Positions 1-5,033 of a DNA stretch of 10,545 bases are shown here, in pieces. A program made the translations under genes and the position numbers. Each line of letters begins with the position of its first letter. Position 1 is the first letter of the stretch. The notes under the pieces were generated by a model. The model worked only from the letters and a program-made list of their open reading frames with translations. It made no database searches and was not told the origin of the DNA. The stretch is from an uncultured Eubacteriales bacterium (GTDB lineage: Bacteria > Bacillota > Clostridia > Christensenellales > Borkfalkiaceae), in NCBI GenBank assembly GCA_900549005.1, contig URMT01000057.1:1-10545 (forward strand). The letters are read 5' to 3'.

Positions 1-738
1 GTTTTCTGCCTGACATTCGTCCTCATCGCGCGCGAACGTGCAGGTGGAATAAACGAGCCTGCCGCCCGCTGCCAGAAGTTTATCGGCACAGTCAAGAATT
101 TCGGCCTGGCGGACTGCGCAGCGCGCTACGTTCTCTTCGCTCCACTCAGAGATTGCCACCTCCTCCTTTTTGAACATACCCTCGCCCGAGCAGGGCGCGT
201 CTACGAGTATGCAGTCGAAGCAGGCGGGATATTCGCGCGCGAGCTGTGCGGGACTTGCAACGGTGACTACCGCATTTCTTATGCCCATACGCTCCGCGTT
301 CTGCGAAAGTATTTTGGCGCGCGAAAAGTTGATTTCGTTTAAAAACAGCACTCCCTCGCCAGCCATAGCGGCGGCAAGCTGGGTGCCCTTTCCGCCGGGG
401 GCCGAACACAAGTCGAGCACGCGTTTGCCGCGCAAATCGCCCAAAAGCGGCGCGGCGCACATTGCCGAAGGCTCCTGCACATAGTAAAGCCCCGCGGCGT
501 GTTCTGTGAAGTTGCCCGGCTTTTCTTCGGATATATAAAACCCGTCCGCACACCAGGGGACGGGGGTAACTTCAAACGGAGCGGTCTGGCGGAATTTTTC
601 CGACGATATTTTGAGCGTGTTTGCACGCACGCCGCGTGCGGCGGGCAGGGCATACGACGAGATGAAACTTTCGTATTCGCCGCCGAGCTCGCGCTCCATT
701 CTTGCTTTGAATTTTTCGGGAAGGCAAGTTGAATTCAA
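1..738 (-). CDS. rsmF: RsmF-like 16S rRNA m5C methyltransferase, 3' part missing (off window)
   Basis: 246 codons are visible and the frame is open to the window edge. The protein belongs to the NOL1/NOP2/Sun family of SAM-dependent RNA cytosine-C5 methyltransferases, cytoplasmic enzymes that modify rRNA. Visible motifs are the N-terminal GVRANTLK (36-43), YYVQEPSAM (85-93), SAM-binding DLCSAPGGKGTQ (109-120), DAPCSGEGMF (180-189) with the conserved Cys of motif IV, and STCTF (231-235) with the catalytic Cys of motif VI. DAPCSGEGMF is typical of the RsmF/YebU branch. Family members in Firmicutes carry a further C-terminal PUA-like RNA-binding region, which would lie beyond the window. The start is TTG: it overlaps the upstream gene's TGA stop (TTGA), and GGAGGAG at 747-753 sits 8 nt upstream. 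The first in-frame ATG (residue 14) has no comparable site. Translational coupling to the exonuclease is likely. The exact rRNA target is inferred from family only. Confidence 0.9.
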   Translation of the reverse strand, partial: MNSTCLPEKFKARMERELGGEYESFISSYALPAARGVRANTLKISSEKFRQTAPFEVTPVPWCADGFYISEEKPGNFTEHAAGLYYVQEPSAMCAAPLLGDLRGKRVLDLCSAPGGKGTQLAAAMAGEGVLFLNEINFSRAKILSQNAERMGIRNAVVTVASPAQLAREYPACFDCILVDAPCSGEGMFKKEEVAISEWSEENVARCAVRQAEILDCADKLLAAGGRLVYSTCTFARDEDECQAEN

Positions 739-1685
739 TTTAAAAGCTCCTCCAACTCTTCCATAGTTAGTATCTGCAAGCCCTCTTTTGAAAGCGCCAT
801 ACGCGTGCGCGTGGAAGAATCGCCCTGCGGCGCGGCATAAACGTTGCACTTTGCAAGTTTTTGCGTGTATTCCCCTCCGCCCGCGTAAATTTTATCAATG
901 AGCGGCTTGGATAGCGAAAGGTCGTCTTCGACAGAGCGGGCAAAGTTGAAAATTTTGCCTTTAAGCCTGCCTTCGGGACGCCTTTTTTTGCGGGACAGGT
1001 AGATATAAAAGTCGCGCCTTGCGCGCGAGCGCTCTTCCTTTGCCGCGCGGCGCTCTTCGGTATACTCAGAATAGCCCGACGAGCGGGGTTTGAATATGCT
1101 GTAATTTTCTATTTTGCCGCGCGTGATATTCAGAGCGCTTTCAAGCTCGGCGAACGAACAACCCTTGGCACGGCACATTGCCTCGGCCACGCGCATAGTG
1201 GCGTATGCGTCGTCGGCGGCGCAGTGCTGCGTGAAGTCCACGTTGAGGGCTTCGGCGATGTAACCCAACCCGTACTGGCGCGAAAAACCACCCGTCATCG
1301 TCATATACAAAAGCTGAGTATCGGAAAAGCTGAAACTGAACGAGGGCAGTTTGAAGCGGCGCGTTTCGAGGTTGAGATAGTTTACGTCGTTATAGGTGGC
1401 GTGCCCCGCCACAATATTGTTCTCATCTTCGAGCAGGGCCTTGATTTTGGGATATACCGCGCGGAAATCGGGATACTTTTTGAAGTCTGCATACTTATAT
1501 GGCAGAACAAGCCCCTTTTCGCCCTTGGAATCGGTGAGGTGAAAGGCGCCCTTGGGGTTTATGAGGATATCCTCCTTTTCGATGATATTGAAATTTTCGT
1601 CGCAGACAACATAGCCGAAAGCGCATATTTTTGCCGTCGTTTTGTATACGCTGGCACATTCGATATCAAAAAATACAAGACTCAT
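735..1685 (-). CDS. DEDDh 3'-5' exonuclease (DNA pol III epsilon/RNase T superfamily) with C-terminal BRCT-like domain
   Basis: 316 aa. The exonuclease fold spans residues 1-175. Exo I is FFDIE (D7, E9), Exo II is HATYND (D100), and Exo III is HCAADDA (H154, D159), matching the HxAxxDA pattern, so all four acidic residues and the general-base His are present. A charged linker rich in Arg/Lys/Glu (205-240) leads to a C-terminal 75-residue segment (LKGKIFNF at 241, YAGGGEY at 267, MALSKEGLQILT at 296, ending in MEELEELL). This has the layout of a BRCT domain, so the protein may be a repair exonuclease rather than the replicative proofreading subunit; substrate unknown. The ATG at 1683-1685 is chosen. 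A longer reading from TTG at 1742 would place the start inside the -35 box, and the family motif begins directly at MSLVFFDIE. The ribosome binding site is weak (AAGGG at 1700-1704, 14 nt away), and the leader would be only about 20 nt. It overlaps the downstream methyltransferase start. Confidence 0.88.
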   Translation of the reverse strand: MSLVFFDIECASVYKTTAKICAFGYVVCDENFNIIEKEDILINPKGAFHLTDSKGEKGLVLPYKYADFKKYPDFRAVYPKIKALLEDENNIVAGHATYNDVNYLNLETRRFKLPSFSFSFSDTQLLYMTMTGGFSRQYGLGYIAEALNVDFTQHCAADDAYATMRVAEAMCRAKGCSFAELESALNITRGKIENYSIFKPRSSGYSEYTEERRAAKEERSRARRDFYIYLSRKKRRPEGRLKGKIFNFARSVEDDLSLSKPLIDKIYAGGGEYTQKLAKCNVYAAPQGDSSTRTRMALSKEGLQILTMEELEELLN

Positions 1686-1710
1686 AGATTTTAAAATTAC
1701 CCTTGGATTT

Positions 1711-1739
1711 ATTATATCATACCGCGGAAAAAATATCAA
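1711..1739 (-). promoter_or_regulatory. Sigma-A-type promoter of the exonuclease/methyltransferase pair
   Basis: Read on the minus strand: TTGATA (1734-1739), a 17-bp spacer, then TATAAT (1711-1716). This is near consensus with ideal spacing. Transcription would start near 1704, giving a leader of about 20 nt before the ATG at 1685. The -35 box contains the TTG that a naive longest-ORF start would use. Confidence 0.8.
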
Positions 1740-1749
1740 CAATATAGCC

Positions 1750-1778
1750 GCGCGGCGGCATTACAAATGCCGCCGCGC
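1750..1778 (-). terminator. GC-rich hairpin between nitrilase gene and exonuclease promoter
   Basis: A perfect 12-bp inverted repeat (GCGCGGCGGCAT / ATGCCGCCGCGC) has a 5-nt loop (1762-1766). It lies 17 bp past the nitrilase stop. On the minus strand the stem is followed by a moderately U-rich GGCUAUAUUG and, further on, a U6 run inside the next promoter. It is probably the end signal of the GNAT-nitrilase transcript, but the U-tract is poor, so an mRNA 3'-protecting stem is an alternative. Confidence 0.55.
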
Positions 1779-1794
1779 ACAAAAATACGTCTGT

Positions 1795-2652
1795 TTAACG
1801 ACGGGCGTCCTTTCTTATAAACGGTTCGTCAACCCTTTCGCACACCAAATCTTTATACAGCGACGGGCGGCGGTAGGCGTTGCCCATCGTCTCTTCCCTG
1901 CGGTATGCGCGAAGGGCGTCCAAACCGACATTGGCAAAGTATATGCCCTCATCTTCGGGCGCGCGCAGCACGCACATATCGCCGTCTTTGAACGCCATAC
2001 CGTCGTATACGGTAGAGTTGCCGTTGCAGTCCTGCACGCCCGCGGGATAGTTGCAGGTGGCTATCGCCGTCATATTTTCAAACGCGCGGGCGCGGAGCTG
2101 GGCAAGTCTGTTTATATCCATAGGGCAGGCGTTGGGTACGAGTATGAGCTCGGCGCCGCGCAGCATTAAAATGCGGGCGCTTTCCGGAAACTCCCTGTCG
2201 AAACAAATCATTGCGCCGACTTTTACCTCTCCTGCCGCCGTTTTCAGCGTGCATACGGGGAAGTCGTCACCGCGGGCAAGCCAGCGTTCTGCGGCAAAGT
2301 CGCAGGTGTGCGCCTTTACGTAATCGAGCGCCCTTGCACCGCGCATATCGAACAGGGTGAATTTGTTTTCGGCGCCACTTTTCCCCGCCGAAAGGAAAGT
2401 TATGCCTATCGCCATTTCGAGGCGGGCGGCGAGCTGCGAAAAGCTGTTTTCAAAAATACCGCCCTGCGCAAGCGGCTGCCACTTTTCGGGCGGAAGGCAG
2501 GCGATGTTGTAGCCGCAACTGTAAAGTTCGGGAAAGAGCGCGATATCGGCGCCGCCCGCCTTTGCAATTTTGCAGTATTCTTCGCCTTTTTGCACGGCCG
2601 ACTGCAAGTCGCCGGCGGGGGCAATCTGTAAAAGCGCTATTTTAAGCTGCAT
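1795..2652 (-). CDS. Carbon-nitrogen hydrolase (nitrilase superfamily amidase)
   Basis: 285 aa, the usual length for single-domain members. The catalytic Glu-Lys-Cys triad is visible: E42 in LFPELYSCGY (39-48), K113 in DYVKAHTC (110-117), and C150 in GAMICFDREFPE (146-157). The RARAFENM (187-194) helix and the CNYPAG strand (200-205) are also family features. Such enzymes hydrolyse non-peptide C-N bonds of amides or carbamoyl compounds in the cytoplasm. The substrate cannot be assigned, because the neighbours do not define a pathway. Start: ATG with AAAGGTGG ending 3 nt upstream; no competing upstream start fits. It lies 51 bp downstream of the GNAT gene on the same strand with a hairpin between them. 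Joint transcription is plausible, possibly attenuated. Confidence 0.9.
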   Translation of the reverse strand: MQLKIALLQIAPAGDLQSAVQKGEEYCKIAKAGGADIALFPELYSCGYNIACLPPEKWQPLAQGGIFENSFSQLAARLEMAIGITFLSAGKSGAENKFTLFDMRGARALDYVKAHTCDFAAERWLARGDDFPVCTLKTAAGEVKVGAMICFDREFPESARILMLRGAELILVPNACPMDINRLAQLRARAFENMTAIATCNYPAGVQDCNGNSTVYDGMAFKDGDMCVLRAPEDEGIYFANVGLDALRAYRREETMGNAYRRPSLYKDLVCERVDEPFIRKDARR

Positions 2653-2671
2653 AAACCACCTTTATAAACGT

Positions 2672-2698
2672 TGCGGCGGCTTTTTTAAAGCCGCCGCA
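2672..2698 (-). terminator. GC-rich hairpin between GNAT and nitrilase genes
   Basis: A perfect 12-bp inverted repeat (TGCGGCGGCTTT / AAAGCCGCCGCA) has a TTT loop. It begins 5 bp past the GNAT stop and ends about 20 nt before the nitrilase start. The A/T tract sits at the apex, and the sequence after the stem (ACGUUUAU on the minus strand) is only weakly U-rich. I therefore read it as a partial terminator or processing/stability stem within a two-gene transcript, not as a certain stop. Confidence 0.45.
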
Positions 2699-2703
2699 GA
2701 ATT

Positions 2704-3168
2704 TTAAAGAATTTTTTCCATAGTAGTTCTCTGCGGCACAAGCCCGCACTTTTTATAAAAGGCCTCTGCCGCGGGGTTGCACGCCCATACGTTGAGCGTT
2801 AAATTGTAGCACCCGCTTTGCTTTGCAAAATTCAGCACATACTCATAAATATGAGTGCCGATGTGTTTGCCGCGCAACTTTTCGTCCACACACAAGTCGT
2901 CGATATACAGCGTCTTTATGTCGGCAAGCAGACTTTCGCCCTTATGCTCTATGAACCTGCACATTGCATAGCCCGCCACTTTGCCGTCCTCTTCACCGAC
3001 GAAGAGGGGCGTTCTGTCGTCCGCAATGATTGCGGCTACCTCGGAAGGCGAATACTTTGTTGTGAGCTTGAATATATCGGGGCGGGCCTCGGCGTGCACC
3101 CTGTTTACCTGGGCGAGCAGGCCCATTATTGCGGGGATATCCCCGCTTGCGGCACGGCGTACTGTCAT
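2704..3168 (-). CDS. GNAT-family N-acetyltransferase
   Basis: 154 aa, a typical single GNAT domain. The N-terminal strand and helix (TVRRAASGDIPAIMGLL, 2-18) lead to strand LFVGEEDGKVAGYAMCR (55-71). Motif A follows: the strand IDDLCVDEKL (89-98) and the acetyl-CoA pyrophosphate loop RGKHIGTHI (99-107). Motif B is LTLNVWACNPAAEAFYKKCGL (123-143), ending with the usual strand. The loop differs from the common R-G-x-G-x-G pattern by His at the fourth position. The enzyme would transfer an acetyl group from acetyl-CoA to an amine on an unknown acceptor, either a small molecule or a protein N-terminus/lysine. Start: ATG with GAGG 6 nt upstream. A promoter and a palindromic repeat lie in the 5' region. 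It is first in a probable two-gene unit with the nitrilase gene. Confidence 0.88.
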   Translation of the reverse strand: MTVRRAASGDIPAIMGLLAQVNRVHAEARPDIFKLTTKYSPSEVAAIIADDRTPLFVGEEDGKVAGYAMCRFIEHKGESLLADIKTLYIDDLCVDEKLRGKHIGTHIYEYVLNFAKQSGCYNLTLNVWACNPAAEAFYKKCGLVPQRTTMEKIL

Positions 3169-3202
3169 TTTATGCCTCGTTTGTTGTATGGGGTTTTATT
3201 TT

Positions 3203-3249
3203 GAGATTTCTCCACTTCGCGCACTTTGTGCGCTACGGTCGAAATGACA
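3203..3249. repeat. Palindromic interspersed-repeat-like element in GNAT leader
   Basis: The central perfect hairpin GCGCAC-TTT-GTGCGC (3219-3233) is flanked by arms GAGATTTCTCC (3203-3213) and GGTCGAAATGACA (3237-3249), where ATTTC and GAAAT can pair. From memory, the pair 'gagatttctcc ... ggtcgaaatgaca' is the signature of a short REP-like sequence scattered through many Bacillota genomes. I cannot count copies here. It falls inside the predicted 5' leader of the GNAT mRNA, between the promoter and the ribosome binding site. Confidence 0.6.
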
Positions 3250-3251
3250 GA

Positions 3252-3281
3252 AGTATATATTAAAAATAATCAATGTTTCAA
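3252..3281 (-). promoter_or_regulatory. Predicted promoter of GNAT-nitrilase unit
   Basis: On the minus strand: TTGAAA (3276-3281), an 18-bp AT-rich spacer, then TATACT (3252-3257). Both boxes are one or two bases from consensus. The start would be near 3245, giving a leader of about 75 nt that begins with the palindromic repeat. Confidence 0.6.
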
Positions 3282-3326
3282 GCAAGGTTTCCTTGCGCAG
3301 AAAGACCCAATTTGCTGCGGTCAGCA
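3282..3326. repeat. Two small adjacent palindromes in the intergenic cluster
   Basis: GCAAGG-TTT-CCTTGC (3282-3296) and TGCTG-CGGT-CAGCA (3313-3326) are perfect 6-bp and 5-bp stems. They lie immediately upstream of the GNAT promoter, and no coding frame is credible here. Together with 3345-3450 they form a run of consecutive stem-loops. Function not recognised. Confidence 0.5.
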
Positions 3327-3334
3327 GGCTCACC

Positions 3335-3394
3335 AAAGGGGGAATTTGCGCAATTATATAATATGAGAGCATTTAAAAATTGCGCAAAGGGGGA
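3335..3394. repeat. 42-bp palindromic segment between 9-bp direct repeats
   Basis: The direct repeat AAAGGGGGA occurs at 3335-3343 and 3386-3394. Between them lies an AT-rich segment whose ends form the 11-bp inverted repeat TTTGCGCAATT (3345-3355) / AATTGCGCAAA (3378-3388). Removing one direct repeat plus the segment restores a continuous sequence leading into the GGGGAG/CTCCCC hairpin. This looks like a tiny insertion with target duplication, though slippage could also explain it. Confidence 0.5.
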
Positions 3395-3450
3395 GCTGGC
3401 TCCCCAAAATCACGGAAATTATTCGGCGGCACCAGCCGAATAATTTCGTG
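3390..3450 (-). terminator. Tandem hairpins downstream of serS, likely terminator region
   Basis: There are two stems. The first serS transcription meets is CACGGAAATTATTCGGC (3411-3427) with GCCGAATAATTTCGTG (3435-3450), 16 bp with one bulged G and a 7-nt loop. On the minus strand it is followed by AUUUU. The second is GGGGAG-CTGG-CTCCCC (3390-3405), followed on the minus strand by CCUUUG. The first begins 54 bp beyond the serS stop and is the better terminator candidate. Confidence 0.5.
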
Positions 3451-3504
3451 AACTGCTGCAAAAAGCGCGACACCGTATTGCGAAGTAAATAATTGCTTTG
3501 TGAA

Positions 3505-4797
3505 TTACTTTTTGGGTAAAATTTTATCCTTCCCGCCCATATACTTGCGCAGGACTTCGGGAATGAACACGCTGCCGTCCTCCTGCAAATGATTTTCGAG
3601 GAAGGCGATGAGCATTCTGGGGGGAGCGACTACCGTATTGTTGAGGGTGTGCGCAAATTCGTTTTTGCCCGTAGCCTGGTTTTTGAAGCGTATGCCCAGC
3701 CTGCGCGCCTGCGCGTCGGTAAGGTTGGAGCAGCTGCCTACTTCGAAATACTTCTTCTGGCGGGGGCTCCACGCCTCTACGTCGAGGCTTCTGTATTTGA
3801 GGTCTGCCAAGTCGCCCGAACAGCACACGAGCGTGCGCACGGGTATGCCCATAGATACGAAGAGTTCAACTGTGTACGACCACAGTTTTTCGTACCAATA
3901 GTCGCTCTCTTCGGGCTTGCAGACTACTATCATCTCCTGCTTTTCAAACTGGTGTATGCGGTAAATGCCGCGCTCCTCTATGCCGTGGGCGCCCTTTTCC
4001 TTGCGGAAGCAGGGCGAATAGGAAGTCAGCGTCAAAGGAAGCTGCTTTTCGTCGATCACGGTGTTCATAAACCTGCCAATCATAGAATGTTCCGACGTGC
4101 CGATGAGGTACAGGTCTTCGCCCTCTATCTTATACATCATTCCGTCCATCTCTTCGAAGCTCATAACGCCCGAAACGACGTCGCTCCTTATCATAAACGG
4201 GGGAATTACGTAGGTGAAGCCCTTGTCTATCATAAAGTCGCGGGCATATGTCAATACTGCCGAATGAAGGCGAGCTACGTCGCCGATGAGGTAGTAAAAG
4301 CCGTTGCCAGAGGTGCGGCGGGCGCTGTCTAAATCGATGCCGCCGAGCCTGTCTAAAATGTCGACGTGGTAGGGAACTTCGAAGGGCTTTTCTTTGGCTT
4401 CGAGGTAGGTGTTCCACTGCACGTTCTGGCTGTCGTCTTTGCCGATGGGCACGTCGTCGGCGATGATGTTGGGAATGGCCATCATATCTTTTTTGAGCTG
4501 AACGTCGATTTCGTTTGCGCGGGCTTCGATTACGGTTATGCGGTCGTTGTTTTCCTTAACCTCCGCCTTTACCTTTTCGGCCTCGTCCTTTTTGCCCTCC
4601 TTCATAAGGGCGCCTATGCTCTTGGAGAGGGTGTTGCGCTTTGCCCTCCTTTCGTCGCCCTCGCGCTGTAAGGCGCGCTTTTCTGAATCGAGCGCTAAAA
4701 CTTCGTCCACGAGGGGCAGTTTTTTATCCTGGAATTTCTTTTTTATGTTCTCCCTTACGAGGTCGGGATTTTCCCTTATGAGGGCGATATCTATCAT
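3505..4797 (-). CDS. serS: Seryl-tRNA synthetase
   Basis: 430 aa, full length for bacterial SerRS. The cytoplasmic enzyme charges tRNA-Ser with serine using ATP. The N-terminal domain (1-105) opens with MIDIALIRENPDLVRENIKK and contains the long antiparallel coiled-coil arm (about 28-100, rich in Lys/Glu/Arg) that grips the tRNA. The class II core follows: the serine-binding TSE segment LIGTSEHSM (231-239), motif 2 FRKEKGAHGIEERG..RIHQF (264-284), EVGSCSN (352-358), and motif 3 TLNNTVVAPPRMLIAFLEN (384-402), then the near-universal C-terminal PEVLRKYMGG (413-422). Parts of motifs 2 and 3 differ from the common bacterial wording but keep the key Arg and Glu residues. The ATG has AGGAGA 6 nt upstream. 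The predicted leader is only about 35 nt, too short for a T-box. It is transcribed alone, divergent from the ATPase gene. Confidence 0.97.
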   Translation of the reverse strand: MIDIALIRENPDLVRENIKKKFQDKKLPLVDEVLALDSEKRALQREGDERRAKRNTLSKSIGALMKEGKKDEAEKVKAEVKENNDRITVIEARANEIDVQLKKDMMAIPNIIADDVPIGKDDSQNVQWNTYLEAKEKPFEVPYHVDILDRLGGIDLDSARRTSGNGFYYLIGDVARLHSAVLTYARDFMIDKGFTYVIPPFMIRSDVVSGVMSFEEMDGMMYKIEGEDLYLIGTSEHSMIGRFMNTVIDEKQLPLTLTSYSPCFRKEKGAHGIEERGIYRIHQFEKQEMIVVCKPEESDYWYEKLWSYTVELFVSMGIPVRTLVCCSGDLADLKYRSLDVEAWSPRQKKYFEVGSCSNLTDAQARRLGIRFKNQATGKNEFAHTLNNTVVAPPRMLIAFLENHLQEDGSVFIPEVLRKYMGGKDKILPKK

Positions 4798-4838
4798 ATT
4801 GATTCTCCTGCCTTTGACAACAAATTTGCTTTAACAGA

Positions 4839-4867
4839 ATTATAAACCAAACGAACGGCAAAAGCAA
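4839..4867 (-). promoter_or_regulatory. Predicted serS promoter
   Basis: On the minus strand: TTGCTT (4862-4867), a 17-bp spacer, then TATAAT (4839-4844). The -10 is perfect and the -35 moderate. Transcription would start near 4832, about 35 nt before the start codon, which leaves no room for a T-box or other large leader. Confidence 0.65.
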
Positions 4868-4896
4868 TTAAAAAATGCAGAACACGCGCTATTATG

Positions 4897-4925
4897 TTGA
4901 AAAAATCGAACGGGTATGTTATAAT
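4897..4925 (+). promoter_or_regulatory. Predicted promoter of the P-type ATPase gene (extended -10)
   Basis: TTGAAA (4897-4902), a 17-bp spacer, then TATAAT (4920-4925), preceded by TGT, giving an extended -10 (TGTTATAAT). This is a strong-looking promoter. The start would be near 4932, giving a leader of about 100 nt. Its -35 is 29 bp from the -35 of the divergent serS promoter. Confidence 0.75.
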
Positions 4926-4934
4926 TTTGTTATA

Positions 4935-5033
4935 GGTATTTTATTATTATAAAAATGCTGCAATAAAAAAATACCGCAATAATTTGCGCGGGGCAAAGAG
5001 GTTTTGCTTATCCCCCGCATTTCAAGGAAATTT
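4935..5033 (+). promoter_or_regulatory. Structured 5' leader of the P-type ATPase mRNA
   Basis: Two stem-loops fill the predicted leader. The first (4935-4975) is AT-rich: GGTATTTT pairs with AAAATACC, then one A-A mismatch, then TTATT with AATAA, around a 13-nt loop. The second (4988-5018) pairs GCGGGG with CCCCGC, with an inner CAAA/TTTG stem and an asymmetric bulge. It ends 7 nt before the AAGGA ribosome binding site (5024-5028). Neither is followed by a U-run, so they are not simple terminators. I match them to no known riboswitch class; any regulatory role is inference. Confidence 0.4.

Noticed and set aside
146..653. Two minus-strand open frames of 135 and 104 codons at the left edge
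   Set aside because: They are out of frame with the conserved methyltransferase motifs, which read through 738-1 without a stop. Both are shadows of that partial gene.
1686..1742. TTG start giving the exonuclease 19 more residues
   Set aside because: The TTG is part of the -35 box and the extension overlaps the -10, so it would not be transcribed from this promoter. The conserved fold starts at the ATG at 1685.
3170..3504. CRISPR array or tRNA in the hairpin-rich spacer
   Set aside because: There are no regularly spaced direct repeats, no cloverleaf and no CCA-type acceptor stem. The repeats are palindromes of differing sequence.
3589..4332. Plus-strand open frame of 247 codons opposite serS
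   Set aside because: It is antisense to a full-length conserved serS, and the translation has no family features.
4798..4832. T-box riboswitch ahead of serS, as often found in Clostridia
   Set aside because: The predicted leader is about 35 nt, and no T-box core or specifier stem is visible.
5004..5033. TTG start giving the ATPase 10 more residues
   Set aside because: The ATG at 5034 has a well-spaced AAGGA. The TTG lies within a predicted leader hairpin.
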